A stretch of DNA of 64,000 nt from Actinoplanes regularis (GTDB lineage: Bacteria; Actinomycetota; Actinomycetes; Mycobacteriales; Micromonosporaceae), in the NCBI RefSeq assembly GCF_900188005.1, contig NZ_FZNR01000003.1, forward strand, positions 372,001 through 436,000. The letters run 5' to 3'. The notes below the pieces were generated by a model. The model worked only from the letters and a program-made list of their open reading frames with translations. It was not told where the DNA came from and ran no database searches. Below, in pieces: positions 17,606 through 27,932 of this stretch. Position numbers and translations under genes: made by a program. The number at the start of each line of letters is the position of its first letter. Within the stretch, counting starts at the first letter, position 1.

Positions 17606-18561
17606 GCACCCGGATCGTCCTGCTGGTCACCTCGCCGCGGCTGCCGGCGGGGCTGCTCACCGCCGAGGCGTGGGACACCGTGCGCGCCGGGCTGGTCTTC
17701 GCGGCGGCGGAGTCCGAGCAGACGGCGGCGCTACGGGCGACCGGTGTGCCGGTGACCGTGCTGGACACCGACGCGCAGGGTCTTCTGGACGAGACGCGCG
17801 GTGCGCCGCTGGTGGTCTGGCTGGCCGGCCCGCACGGCGATCAGCCGTTCGCGCGCCAGCTCGGGTTGCGGCTGGCCCGTGAACCCGGCCTGGCCGAGCT
17901 GGAGCTGATGTACGGCAGCTGGGATCCGCCCGGCGCCCGGCTGCTGGACGCGGTCGCGGTGATGGACCGGCTCGTCTCGCCCGGCGGGGACGCGTGGAAA
18001 CGCGCGCAGACCCATCGCACGCTCGCCCCCTATCTGCTGGAGGAGAGCTACGAGGCGTACGACGCGATCGAGCGGGGCGACCTGGACGAACTCCGCGAGG
18101 AGCTGGGCGACGTGCTGCTGCAGATCGTGCTGCACGCCCGGCTCGCCGAGGAGCTGCCGGACGGGCGGGCCTGGAACGTCGACGACGTGGCCGGAATCCT
18201 GGTCGAGAAGATGATCAGGCGGAACCCGCACGTCTTCGCCGGCGAGCGGGTCGAGGACCTCGAGGAGATCACCGCCAACTGGGAGCGGATCAAGCGCGAG
18301 GAGAAGGCGCGCGAGTCCGTGTTGGACGGGGTGGCGCTGAGCCAGCCGGCACTGGCGCTGGCCGCGAAGCTGCTGCACCGCGTCGCGCGGGGCGGGCTGG
18401 AGGTTGCCCTCCCTGAGGGCGACGACCTCGGCGCGGTGCTGCTGCGGCTGGTCGCCGAGGCGCGGGCCGCGGGCCACGATCCCGAGGCCGAGTTGCGGCG
18501 GGCCGCTCTGGCGTACGGCGAGGCGGTGCGGGTGGCGGAAAAAGCGGGTCCCGCCGAGTAG
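17602..18561 (+). CDS. mazG: Nucleoside triphosphate pyrophosphohydrolase MazG
   Basis: House-cleaning enzyme that hydrolyses NTPs, including abnormal ones, to NMP and PPi. 319 residues: an N-terminal about 110-residue extension typical of actinobacteria, then the MazG domain with LLEESYEAYDAIERGDLDELREELGD carrying the EExxE and ExxD metal ligands. The TTG start overlaps the upstream stop; no ATG or GTG lies in a better place. Confidence 0.88.
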   Translation: MSTRIVLLVTSPRLPAGLLTAEAWDTVRAGLVFAAAESEQTAALRATGVPVTVLDTDAQGLLDETRGAPLVVWLAGPHGDQPFARQLGLRLAREPGLAELELMYGSWDPPGARLLDAVAVMDRLVSPGGDAWKRAQTHRTLAPYLLEESYEAYDAIERGDLDELREELGDVLLQIVLHARLAEELPDGRAWNVDDVAGILVEKMIRRNPHVFAGERVEDLEEITANWERIKREEKARESVLDGVALSQPALALAAKLLHRVARGGLEVALPEGDDLGAVLLRLVAEARAAGHDPEAELRRAALAYGEAVRVAEKAGPAE

Positions 18562-18571
18562 GTTTCTTGGC

Positions 18572-20188
18572 ATGCCGGAGTTCGTACCGCTCGCCGAACG
18601 CATCACCGACGCTCTGCTGGAGAGCGATCCCGTGACGGCTCTCTACGCGGGTGACCATCGCTTCGACGATCGGCTGCCCGACCTCTCCGCCACCGCGGTC
18701 ACGGGTCGGGTCAGCATGCTGCGCGACGCCGCCGACGCGCTCAGCGGTGTCGACGCCGACGGGCTCGACGCCGAGGACCAGGTCGACCACGCGATTCTCA
18801 CCGCCCAGGTGGAGCGCCGGCTGTTCGAGTTCACCGAGATCCGTGAGCACGAGTGGAACCCGCTGGAGCACAACCCCGGCCCACTGCTGCACGGGCTGCT
18901 GTCCCGCCCGTTCGCGCCCGCCGCCGAGCGGCTGGAGAGCCTGCGCGGCCGGCTCGCCGCGATGCCGGACGCGCTGGCCACCGCCCGGGCCGTGCTCAGC
19001 GACGTGCCCCGGATCCACGCCGAGACCGCGGCCGGCCAGTTCGCCGGCACGGCCGGGCTGATCCGCGACGAGTTGCCGGTCCTGCTGGCGCGGGAGCCGG
19101 GGCTGCGGGGCTCGGTCGAGCCGGTCGCCGCGGCCGCGCTGGCGGCGCTCGACGAGTTCGACGGCTGGCTGCGCCGTGGGCTGGAGAGCGGCGAGCCCGG
19201 CCGGGACCCACGGCTCGGCCGCCGCCTGTGGGAGGCGCGCCTCTGGCACACACTGGACACCGAGCTCTCGGCGGCCGACGTGCTCGCCCGGGCCCGGGAG
19301 AACCTGGACCGGGTGAGCGGCGAGCTGCGCACGCTCGCGGCCGAGCTGGTCGGCGGAGCGGCCGACGACGAGACCGTGCGCCGCGCCCTGCACACCATGG
19401 CCGAGCGGCACCCGGACAACGACACGATCGTCGGCCTGGCCAAGGGCACATTGGACGAGGCGACCGAGTTCGTCCGCGACCACGACCTCGTGTCGCTGGT
19501 CGACGACCCGTGCGTCATCGAGGAGATGCCGGAGTTCGCGCGGGGTGTCGCGGTGGCCTACTGCGATCCGCCCGGGCCACTGGAGACGGCCGACGTGCCG
19601 ACGTTCTACTGCATCGCCCCGGCACCGTCCGACTGGCCGGCCGAGCGGGTCCGCAGCTTCTACCGTGAGTACAACAACGAGATGATCCGGGACCTGACCG
19701 TGCACGAGGCGATGCCGGGGCACTTCCTGCAGCTGGCGCACGCCCGCCGGTTCCGGGGGAGCAGCCGGGTCCGCGCGCTCGGCTGGTCCGGGCCGTTCGT
19801 CGAGGGCTGGGCGGTCTACGCCGAGGAACTGATGGCCGGCCTCGGCTTCGGCGGGCTGCCGGTCAGGTTGCAGCAGCTCAAGATGCAGCTCCGGATGAGC
19901 CTCAACGCGATCATCGACCAGTTGACGCACTGCGAGGACCTGCCCGAGTCCGAGGCGATGGCGCTGATGACCGGGCGTGGTTTCCAGGAGGAGGGGGAGG
20001 CCGCCGGCAAGTGGCGCCGGGCCCTGCTCACCTCGACCCAGCTCTCCACGTACTTCGTCGGTTACCTCGAGGTGGCGGAGCTGGCCGCCGCGCGGCCGTT
20101 CGGTGCCACCCCCAAGGCCTGGCACGACGCCATGCTCGCGCACGGTTCACCGCCGCCGCGCCACCTGCGTAGCCTCCTCGGCGTCTGA
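18572..20188 (+). CDS. DUF885 family protein, putative metallopeptidase
   Basis: 538 residues. DUF885 proteins are predicted zinc peptidases. Here TVHEAMPGHFLQLAHARR supplies the HExxxGH-type metal site, and GWAVYAEELM supplies a downstream Glu. No signal peptide, so cytoplasmic. The ATG at 18572 follows the mazG stop by 10 bases. The substrate is unknown. Confidence 0.75.
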   Translation: MPEFVPLAERITDALLESDPVTALYAGDHRFDDRLPDLSATAVTGRVSMLRDAADALSGVDADGLDAEDQVDHAILTAQVERRLFEFTEIREHEWNPLEHNPGPLLHGLLSRPFAPAAERLESLRGRLAAMPDALATARAVLSDVPRIHAETAAGQFAGTAGLIRDELPVLLAREPGLRGSVEPVAAAALAALDEFDGWLRRGLESGEPGRDPRLGRRLWEARLWHTLDTELSAADVLARARENLDRVSGELRTLAAELVGGAADDETVRRALHTMAERHPDNDTIVGLAKGTLDEATEFVRDHDLVSLVDDPCVIEEMPEFARGVAVAYCDPPGPLETADVPTFYCIAPAPSDWPAERVRSFYREYNNEMIRDLTVHEAMPGHFLQLAHARRFRGSSRVRALGWSGPFVEGWAVYAEELMAGLGFGGLPVRLQQLKMQLRMSLNAIIDQLTHCEDLPESEAMALMTGRGFQEEGEAAGKWRRALLTSTQLSTYFVGYLEVAELAAARPFGATPKAWHDAMLAHGSPPPRHLRSLLGV

Positions 20189-20269
20189 TCCACCGCCAGG
20201 CGTGGTCACGCAGCGGGATCCGTCGCTGAATGGGGCGGCGGATTCCGTAATTGTTTCCCGAACGTTTGT

Positions 20270-20893
20270 TCAGATCGACTCGTTGGCCTTGGCGCGCTCC
20301 AGCCTCTGCAGCTGCATGATGTAACCCCGAATGATCTTCGCCTGTGATTCGTGCAGCTGATAGAGCGCGATCAGCTCGATCGACAAGTCCTCCTCGCCCG
20401 GCGCCCGCCGATGTATCGGACTGACCTTTGCCACGGTGGCCGACAGGTTGATCACCTCAGAGCCGAGCTGCACCTCCATGGTCACCTTGCTGTCCGCTTC
20501 CACCTCGAAGTCGGGGAATCTCGCCCGCACCGCGCCCTCGCTGATGTCCTGCACGAGACCGGTCGCCTCCTGCCCCGCGCGGGTCATCACGATCGGCTCG
20601 CCACCGCCGCCGCGCACGTAGAGACGGCTCTGGGTGATTTGCGGCACGCCTTCCGCCCGGAGCTCGACCCGGTTCTCGTCGATCCCGATCACCGTGGCGG
20701 GCACCGCGTACTTTCCCCGGGGTGCGGCCCACCGCACGGTCACCGTTGATCCGATCAGCGGCACTTCTGCGAGTGGAAGCGAAACCGTGACGACCTTGGC
20801 GGCGACCGTCACGACACGGACCTCGGGGTGGACAACACCCGCGGCCTCCAACTCGAGGGGCAGGCCGTCCTGGGGAAACAGGCTGCTACTCAT
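20270..20893 (-). CDS. PilZ-domain c-di-GMP effector
   Basis: 207 residues: an N-terminal YcgR-like beta domain (about 1-85) followed by PilZ. The cyclic di-GMP residues are intact: RLYVR (Arg90, Arg94) and DISEGA (Asp116, Ser118, Gly120). It should therefore bind the nucleotide. No flagellar genes are nearby; it is divergent from eno. The target process is unknown. Confidence 0.8.
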   Translation of the reverse strand: MSSSLFPQDGLPLELEAAGVVHPEVRVVTVAAKVVTVSLPLAEVPLIGSTVTVRWAAPRGKYAVPATVIGIDENRVELRAEGVPQITQSRLYVRGGGGEPIVMTRAGQEATGLVQDISEGAVRARFPDFEVEADSKVTMEVQLGSEVINLSATVAKVSPIHRRAPGEEDLSIELIALYQLHESQAKIIRGYIMQLQRLERAKANESI

Positions 20894-21051
20894 AGTGCCC
20901 ACTGTTTCGGCAGGAAAGCCGCGGTCTTGAGGCATACCGCCCGGTGAAGTTGCCCGGGCGGCCGAACGGGCGGCCCCTGGGATCGTTAGGCTTCCGGGTG
21001 TGGTCGGCCCGCAGGGTCGCGGACCGAAACTGTATCCGTACAACCATTTAG

Positions 21052-22350
<1,299 letters not shown>

Positions 22351-22373
22351 CACCCGACCGGCAGATCATGGAG

Positions 22374-22421
22374 TTGTGGCACCCGCGCTCGGCGGCATAG
22401 GTTTCCGGACGGGTGCCACAA
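22374..22421. terminator. 12-bp inverted repeat after eno
   Basis: TTGTGGCACCCG (22374-22385) and CGGGTGCCACAA (22410-22421) pair perfectly around a 24-base loop. It lies between eno and divIC and could attenuate readthrough or act as an operator. Confidence 0.4.
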
Positions 22422-22456
22422 TCCGTGATGGCCATCGAAGCGGGGGAGGGGTGGAC

Positions 22457-23053
22457 ATGACGCAGCGGCGCATGCCGAGCGGTCAGGGTCCGGCCCGCCG
22501 TTCCGGTGCGAGTGGCCGGCCCGGCGTCCCGCGTTCCCGCAACACCGGCACGGTCCGGGTCGAGGCCCGCCCGACCGTTCGCGTTCCGACTTCTCGCACG
22601 GCGCGGCCGACCGGCTCACGGCGTACGTCGCAATCCGGCGGCCCCGCCGCGAAGCGCACCGCGGCACCGCGCCCTCGCGCGCTGACCACCCGGGCCACCA
22701 TCCTCCTCGCGGTCTTCGTGGTCCTCGCCCTCGCCTACACCTACCCCATCCGGGTCTACCTGCAGCAGGAGTCGCAGATCGCCCAGATGGAGCGGGCCCA
22801 GGCCGAGCAGCGGGTGCACATCGCCGAGACGGCGAAGGAGCTGGCCAAGTGGCGCGACGACGAGTATGTGCGGATCCAGGCCCGGAAAGAGCTGTACTAC
22901 GTTCGCCGCGGTGAGGCCCCGCTGCTGGTGATCAACGACCCGGAGGGCGCCGCGCGCGACTCCGACAGGAAAGCCCCGGCGGCCCTTCCGGACCGCTGGT
23001 ACGACACGCTGTGGCACAGCGTCCGAGCCGCCGACGCGGAGCCCTCGAACTGA
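22457..23053 (+). CDS. divIC: Septum formation initiator, DivIC/FtsB family
   Basis: 198-residue single-pass cell-division protein. A basic Arg/Pro/Thr-rich cytoplasmic tail (1-72) is followed by a membrane segment ILLAVFVVLALAYTY and an extracytoplasmic coiled coil (QESQIAQMERAQAEQRVHIAETAKEL). The eno-divIC order is conserved in actinomycetes. The stop overlaps the next ATG (TGATG). Confidence 0.85.
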   Translation: MTQRRMPSGQGPARRSGASGRPGVPRSRNTGTVRVEARPTVRVPTSRTARPTGSRRTSQSGGPAAKRTAAPRPRALTTRATILLAVFVVLALAYTYPIRVYLQQESQIAQMERAQAEQRVHIAETAKELAKWRDDEYVRIQARKELYYVRRGEAPLLVINDPEGAARDSDRKAPAALPDRWYDTLWHSVRAADAEPSN

Positions 23054-23553
23054 TGGAAGCACCAACCCCCGCCGACCTCGACATCGTGGCGGCCCAGCTC
23101 GGCCGGCCGCCCCGCGGCACTCGGGCGATCGCGCACCGCTGCCCGTGCGGCAACCCGGACGTGGTGGAGACCGCGCCGCGGCTGGACGACGGCACGCCGT
23201 TCCCCACGATGTACTACTTGACGTGTCCACACGCCACCGCCGCGTGCAGCCGGCTGGAGTCCGCCGGCGTGATGCGGGACATGCAGGAGCGGCTGAGCAC
23301 CGATCCCGAGCTGGCGGCCCACTACGCGCGGGCGCACCAGGACTATCTGGACCGTCGCCAAGCGATCGAGGACGTCCCGGAGATCCGGCACGTCTCCGCC
23401 GGCGGCATGCCCGATCGGGTGAAGTGCCTGCACGTCCATCTCGGGCACGCGCTGGCCGCGGGCCGTGGGGTGAACCCGTTCGGCGACGAGGTCCGCGACG
23501 CCATCGAGCCCTGGTGGATCGGCGGTTCGTGTGTGAAGAAAGACGAATGCTGA
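23053..23553 (+). CDS. DUF501 protein
   Basis: 166 residues of unknown function, in the usual place after divIC. It has conserved Cys pairs (HRCPCGNP, LTCPHATAAC) and VKCLHVHLGHALAAG, which could bind metal. Its stop overlaps the next gene by 7 bases. Confidence 0.8.
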   Translation: MEAPTPADLDIVAAQLGRPPRGTRAIAHRCPCGNPDVVETAPRLDDGTPFPTMYYLTCPHATAACSRLESAGVMRDMQERLSTDPELAAHYARAHQDYLDRRQAIEDVPEIRHVSAGGMPDRVKCLHVHLGHALAAGRGVNPFGDEVRDAIEPWWIGGSCVKKDEC

Positions 23554-24044
23554 TCCGGCGCGCCCGGACCGGGGACGTCAAGGCGATCCGCGCCCTGGTC
23601 GACACGTACACCACCGACCGGCGGCTGCTCAGCAAGGCCACGGTCACCCTCTACGAGTCCGTCCAGGAGTTCTGGGTGGCGGTCGACGAGGAGGACGGCA
23701 GGGTGGTCGGCTGCGGCGCCCTGCACGTGATGTGGGAGGACCTGGCGGAGATCCGCACGGTCGCGGTGCACCCGTCCCAGCGCGGAAAGAGGATCGGCCA
23801 CCGGATCGTCGCGGTGCTCCTCGAACAGGCTCGTGAGCTCGGCGTGCGCCGGGTCTTCTGCCTCACGTTCGAGACCCGGTTCTTCGGATCGTTCGGGTTC
23901 ACCGAGATCGACGGGGCGCCGGTCCCGCACGCCGTCTACGAGCAACTGCTGCGCTCGTACGACGAGGGCGTCGCCGAGTTCCTGGACCTGGAGCGGGTCA
24001 AGCCGAACACCCTGGGGAACAAGAGAATGTTGCTGCACCTATGA
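23547..24044 (+). CDS. GNAT acetyltransferase, short N-acetylglutamate synthase type
   Basis: 165-residue GNAT protein. IRTVAVHPSQRGKRIGHRIV is the acetyl-CoA binding Q/RxxGxG/A motif. The sequence matches the stand-alone ArgA-like N-acetylglutamate synthase seen in mycobacteria (FFGSFGFTEIDGAPVPHAVYEQLLRSYDEGVAEFLDLERVKPNTLGNKRML). It would start arginine synthesis. It overlaps its neighbours on both sides. Confidence 0.7.
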   Translation: MLIRRARTGDVKAIRALVDTYTTDRRLLSKATVTLYESVQEFWVAVDEEDGRVVGCGALHVMWEDLAEIRTVAVHPSQRGKRIGHRIVAVLLEQARELGVRRVFCLTFETRFFGSFGFTEIDGAPVPHAVYEQLLRSYDEGVAEFLDLERVKPNTLGNKRMLLHL

Positions 24045-24955
24045 GAGTGGCCGCGATCGACTGTGGGACGAACGCGATCCGGCTGCTGATCGCGGACGTG
24101 ACCGGTGACCGGCTGACCGACGTCTCCCGCCGGATGGAGATCGTCCGGCTGGGTGAGGGCGTGGACCGGACCGGGATGCTCTCCCCGGCCGCGATCGCGC
24201 GCACCCGGGCCGCGCTGGCCGGCTACGCCGCCGAGATCAAGGAATCAGAAGCGGTCAGGGTACGGATGTGCGCCACCTCCGCCTCCCGCGACGCCTCGAA
24301 CGCGCGGGACTTCCGCGACATGGTGCGTGGCGTGCTCGGCGTCGACCCCGAGGTGATCACCGGGGAGCAGGAGGCCGGGCTCTCCTTCCTCGGCGCCGTC
24401 AAGGGCCTCGCCGCCCCGGGCCCGTACCTGGTCTTCGATCTGGGCGGCGGCTCCACCGAGTTCGTCACCGGGACCGACTCGGTCGACCGGGCGATCTCGG
24501 TGGACATCGGCTGCGTCCGGATGACCGAGCGGCATCTGCACGGCGACCCGCCCACGGCGCGGGAGCTGGCCGCGGCGGAGCGGGACGTGACGGCGGCGGT
24601 GGACGCGGCCCTGGCGGCCGTCCCCGGCCGGGAGGCACGGACCCTGGTCGGACTCGCGGGGACGGTCACCACCGTCGCCGCGCTGGCTCACGACCTTCCC
24701 GAGTACGACTCCACGCGCATCCACCACAGCGAGATCAGCCGCACGGCGGTCGCCCGGGTCACCGGGGAGCTGCTGGGGATGACCGTCGAGCAGCGCCGCG
24801 CGCTGCCGGTGATGCACCCGGGCCGGGCCGACGTGATCGGCGCCGGTGCTCTGATCATGCGGATCGTGATGGAGCGCTCCGGCCACGACACGGTGATCGC
24901 CTCGGAGCACGACATCCTGGACGGCATCGCGTTCGGCCTGGCCGAAGCGGCCTGA
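24041..24955 (+). CDS. ppx: Exopolyphosphatase / guanosine pentaphosphatase family
   Basis: 304 residues of the ASKHA fold. AAIDCGTNAIRLLIAD is phosphate loop 1 and FDLGGGSTEFV is loop 2. The short length without the C-terminal domains matches actinobacterial Ppx, which degrades polyphosphate or acts on pppGpp. The ATG overlaps the upstream stop (ATGA). A 7-bp hairpin (24966-24983) follows. Confidence 0.88.
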   Translation: MRVAAIDCGTNAIRLLIADVTGDRLTDVSRRMEIVRLGEGVDRTGMLSPAAIARTRAALAGYAAEIKESEAVRVRMCATSASRDASNARDFRDMVRGVLGVDPEVITGEQEAGLSFLGAVKGLAAPGPYLVFDLGGGSTEFVTGTDSVDRAISVDIGCVRMTERHLHGDPPTARELAAAERDVTAAVDAALAAVPGREARTLVGLAGTVTTVAALAHDLPEYDSTRIHHSEISRTAVARVTGELLGMTVEQRRALPVMHPGRADVIGAGALIMRIVMERSGHDTVIASEHDILDGIAFGLAEAA

Positions 24956-25172
24956 GGCGCTGAAGGGGCAGCTCCGGCTGCCCGTTCGGCCATATTTCGC
25001 CGTCGGTGAGTCGTCGCGACGGCACCCTCGGTGATCTTCCCAGGAAGGTCACAGCACTTTGTGAGCAATCTCCGATAACCCCAGGTAAACCGGGGTCGCG
25101 CGACGCCCTGACCGGTCGTTATTCTCGCCTGCCAAACGATCGGGCGGTCGCCGTCCGCGAAAGGAATCATCG

Positions 25173-25709
25173 ATGTCCAATCCGGTTGAGCCGACCTCGG
25201 GCGCCGCGCAGGCCTTCCCGCCGCCGAACAGCGGCCAGGGCTTCCCGCCGCCGAACAGCGGCCAGGGCTTCCCGCCGCCGAACGCGGGCGTTCCCGGTGC
25301 TCCGGGCACCGAGGGCTTCCCGCCGCCGATCCCCGCCGAGCCGAAGAAGTCGGCCGGCAAGAAGATCCTCAGCATCCTCGGCGTGATCGTCGTCGCCGTG
25401 GTGATCTTTGGGCTGAAGTTCGGCCTGCGCACGGCGCTCGCCGATGACCCGACCGCGGACGCCAAGGTCGGCGACTGCATCTCGGTGTCCGACAAGGTCA
25501 AGGACAACGAGACCACCGAGACCGAGGCCGACATCGTCGACTGCTCCTCGAAGGAGGCCCTGTTCGTCGTGGTCGGCCGCGTCGAGGGCACCAGTGACGT
25601 CGAGGGCCCCGCCTGCGACAAGTTCTTCACCGAGAACGACAAGGACCCGGCGGCCCTGGGCAGCGCGAAGAAGGACGACTACCTGCTCTGCATCAAGGCC
25701 AAGGGCTGA
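25173..25709 (+). CDS. LppU-like membrane-anchored secreted protein
   Basis: 178 residues. A Pro-rich cytoplasmic head carries three tandem nine-residue units, then a membrane segment ILSILGVIVVAVVIFGL, then an extracytoplasmic domain with paired Cys (VGDCISVSD..., VDCSSKEA, GPACDKFF, LLCIKAKG) like LppU proteins. Function unknown. ATG start with AAAGGAAT upstream. Confidence 0.7.
   Translation: MSNPVEPTSGAAQAFPPPNSGQGFPPPNSGQGFPPPNAGVPGAPGTEGFPPPIPAEPKKSAGKKILSILGVIVVAVVIFGLKFGLRTALADDPTADAKVGDCISVSDKVKDNETTETEADIVDCSSKEALFVVVGRVEGTSDVEGPACDKFFTENDKDPAALGSAKKDDYLLCIKAKG
25209..25289 (+). repeat. Three tandem 27-bp units
   Basis: Each unit encodes Q(A/G)FPPPN(S/A)G. The second is almost identical to the first in DNA, so the number is likely to vary by slippage. 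It is coding sequence, not a CRISPR. Confidence 0.8.
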
Positions 25710-25796
25710 TCGCAACAGGCTGTACGGGGGCGGTGTCTCGGTCGAGACGCCGCCCCCGGTTGCATCCCGGTGTGCCGGAGATGCTCTGCTGTTCCG

Positions 25797-26549
25797 GTGC
25801 AACCGTCCGAGACCTCACCGCGTACCCCGCAAGAGGTTGTCGCGCGAGCGGCGCAAGCCGCCTCGCTGAGCGTGCTCGACGCCGGCATCGCGGATTGTTT
25901 CGCCTGCCCCCGCCTGGTCGAGTGGCGCACCGAGGTGGCCACCGTCAAGCGCGCCGCGTTCCGTGACCAGCGATACTGGGGCCGCCCGGTGCCCGGCTAC
26001 GGCCCGGACGACGCCGCGATCGCCATCCTCGGGCTGGCCCCCGCCGCGCACGGCGGCAACCGCACCGGCCGGATCTTCACCGGGGATCGCTCCGGCGACG
26101 TTCTCTTCGCCGCCCTGCACCGCGCCGGCCTGGCGAATCAGCCGACCAGCGTCTCCGCCGACGACGGGCTCGAACTGCGGCACACCCGGATCTTCGCGGC
26201 GGTGCGCTGCGCGCCGCCGGACAACAAACCCACGCCGGAGGAGCGGGACACCTGCGCTCCCTGGGTCCGCCGCGAGCTGGAACTGATCAGACCCACACTG
26301 CGGGTGGTGGTCGCGCTCGGCGCGTTCGCCTGGGCCGCCTGGTGGCCGGCGATGAGATCCGCGTACGGCGTGGACGCCCCCGTCCCCCGTCCGAAATTCG
26401 GGCACGGCGCCGAGGTGCACCATCCCGGCGTGCCCCCGGTGGTGGGCTGTTTCCACGTCAGCCAGCAGAACACTTTCACCGGCCGGCTCACCCCCGCGAT
26501 GCTCGACGCCGTGCTCTTCCGTGCCAAGGCCCTGGCGGGCCTGGCATGA
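25797..26549 (+). CDS. Family 5 uracil-DNA glycosylase (UDGb type)
   Basis: Excises uracil and other deaminated bases from DNA. 250 residues from GTG 25797; an upstream GTG at 25770 is also in frame. Motif A GLAPAAHGGNRTGRIFTGD lacks the catalytic Asp/Asn of other families, as expected for family 5. Motif HVSQQNTFTGRLT is near the end. Four Cys (34, 37 and two near RCAPPDNKPTPEERDTC) would hold an Fe-S cluster. Confidence 0.88.
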   Translation: MQPSETSPRTPQEVVARAAQAASLSVLDAGIADCFACPRLVEWRTEVATVKRAAFRDQRYWGRPVPGYGPDDAAIAILGLAPAAHGGNRTGRIFTGDRSGDVLFAALHRAGLANQPTSVSADDGLELRHTRIFAAVRCAPPDNKPTPEERDTCAPWVRRELELIRPTLRVVVALGAFAWAAWWPAMRSAYGVDAPVPRPKFGHGAEVHHPGVPPVVGCFHVSQQNTFTGRLTPAMLDAVLFRAKALAGLA

Positions 26550-26598
26550 TGCGAGTCCTGTCCGCACCCCGCCTCGAGTCACGGATCTGACGCGCCCG

Positions 26599-27297
26599 AT
26601 GGACCTAGCTCAACTGCGCCGCTGGTGGCCGCTGGCCGCCGTCATCGGGTTGCTCTTCGTGGCCTCGCTGGCCGCCACCCGGTCGGCGCCCCAGCTGGAC
26701 CGGATCACCCCGCGGGCGACCCCGACCACCACCGCACCGCCGCTGCTGCCGCCCACCCCGCACCCGTCCGCCCCGCCGACCCCCGAGACGCCGGTCGAGG
26801 CCGCCAGCGGTCTGCCCGACTGGGTCGGCTCGGTGACGCTGGTGATCCTCGCGGTCCTGGTCGTCGCGATGATCATCATTCTGACCTGGGCGCTGGTGCG
26901 GGACGTGGCCCGCCGCCGGAAGAACCGCACCGGCCGCCACGGTCGCCGGCGCGCCGGGAACACCGCTGAGGACCTGGTCGCCGCGCTCGACGCGGGCCTG
27001 GAAGAGCTCTCCGACACCGACCGCGACCCGCGCCGCGCGGTGATCGCCTGCTGGGTGCGCCTGGAGCAGGCCGCCGCCGTGGCCGGCACCCCGCGCAACC
27101 CGGGCGACAGCCCGACCGACCTGGTCGGCCGGCTGCTCGCCGAGCAGCAGGTGGACGCGGCGGTGCTGGCCGCACTGATGGAGGTGTACCGGGAGGCCCG
27201 GTACGCCACGCACACCGTCGACGACCGGATGCGTCATCAGGCCCGGTACGCCCTGGAGCGGCTGCGCGCCGACCTCGGAACGGGGGTGCCGGCATGA
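26599..27297 (+). CDS. DUF4129 membrane protein
   Basis: 232 residues: two membrane segments (WPLAAVIGLLFVASLA and VTLVILAVLVVAMIIILTWALV) flank a Pro/Thr-rich outer loop. The C-terminal DUF4129 domain has GDSPTDLVGRLL and VYREARYATH. It begins a MoxR/DUF58 operon found widely in actinobacteria. ATG 26599. Confidence 0.8.
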   Translation: MDLAQLRRWWPLAAVIGLLFVASLAATRSAPQLDRITPRATPTTTAPPLLPPTPHPSAPPTPETPVEAASGLPDWVGSVTLVILAVLVVAMIIILTWALVRDVARRRKNRTGRHGRRRAGNTAEDLVAALDAGLEELSDTDRDPRRAVIACWVRLEQAAAVAGTPRNPGDSPTDLVGRLLAEQQVDAAVLAALMEVYREARYATHTVDDRMRHQARYALERLRADLGTGVPA

Positions 27298-27346
27298 GCG
27301 GATCGGTCGGCTCAGGTCACCGCCGGAGCGCGGGGGAGGTGCCGGT

Positions 27347-27919
27347 ATGAGCGACGGGGGGCTCGAAGAGCTCTTTGGGATGACCGCGCCGCCCCCCGCG
27401 GCGGCTCCGAAAGCCCGCAGGCGCCGCTCGCCGGCGCTCCGGGTCGTCGGCAACGTGGCCCTGGTGGCCGCGGTCACCGTGGTCGTCGTGGCCGCGCTGC
27501 GGGCCGGCTCGGTGCAGGCGCCACTGCTGCTGGTCGTCGCCCTGATCGCCGGCCTGCGGCTGATCACGATCGCGGCCACGGCGGTTCGCCCGCCCCGCCC
27601 GATGAAGGGCCATGCCAACGCCGGCAACGCCGCGGCCCGCGCCACCGACTCGCTGCGTGCCACGGTGCGCCGCTGGGAGCAGACGTTGGACAAGGCGCAC
27701 TCCGACTCGGACACCTATGCGCGTAACGTCTTGCCGGTGCTCGGCGAACTCGCCGACGAGCGCCTGCGGTTGCGGCACGGCCTCACCCGGGCCAGTGATC
27801 CGCGCCGCGCCCGGCAGTTACTCGGCGAGGAGGCTTGGGCGGTACTGTCCGACCCCGGCCGGCGCGGGCTCAAAACGCGCGACCTTGAGACGTACGTACA
27901 AGCGATGGAACGACTGTGA
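27347..27919 (+). CDS. Membrane protein of the MoxR operon, contains a TTA codon
   Basis: 190 residues with two adjacent membrane segments (about 33-50 and 58-80) and a soluble helical C-terminus. It lies between the DUF4129 gene and moxR and is presumed to act with them. Leu158 is encoded by TTA (27818-27820), a codon almost absent from the neighbouring high-GC genes and read by the tRNA at 32319. This would make its translation depend on that tRNA. Confidence 0.7.
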   Translation: MSDGGLEELFGMTAPPPAAAPKARRRRSPALRVVGNVALVAAVTVVVVAALRAGSVQAPLLLVVALIAGLRLITIAATAVRPPRPMKGHANAGNAAARATDSLRATVRRWEQTLDKAHSDSDTYARNVLPVLGELADERLRLRHGLTRASDPRRARQLLGEEAWAVLSDPGRRGLKTRDLETYVQAMERL

Positions 27920-27932
27920 GAAAGGTGCGCCG

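Noticed and set aside
25209..25289. Tandem repeats as a CRISPR array
   Set aside because: No spacers; the 27-bp units are contiguous and code for QGFPPPNSG in a real gene.
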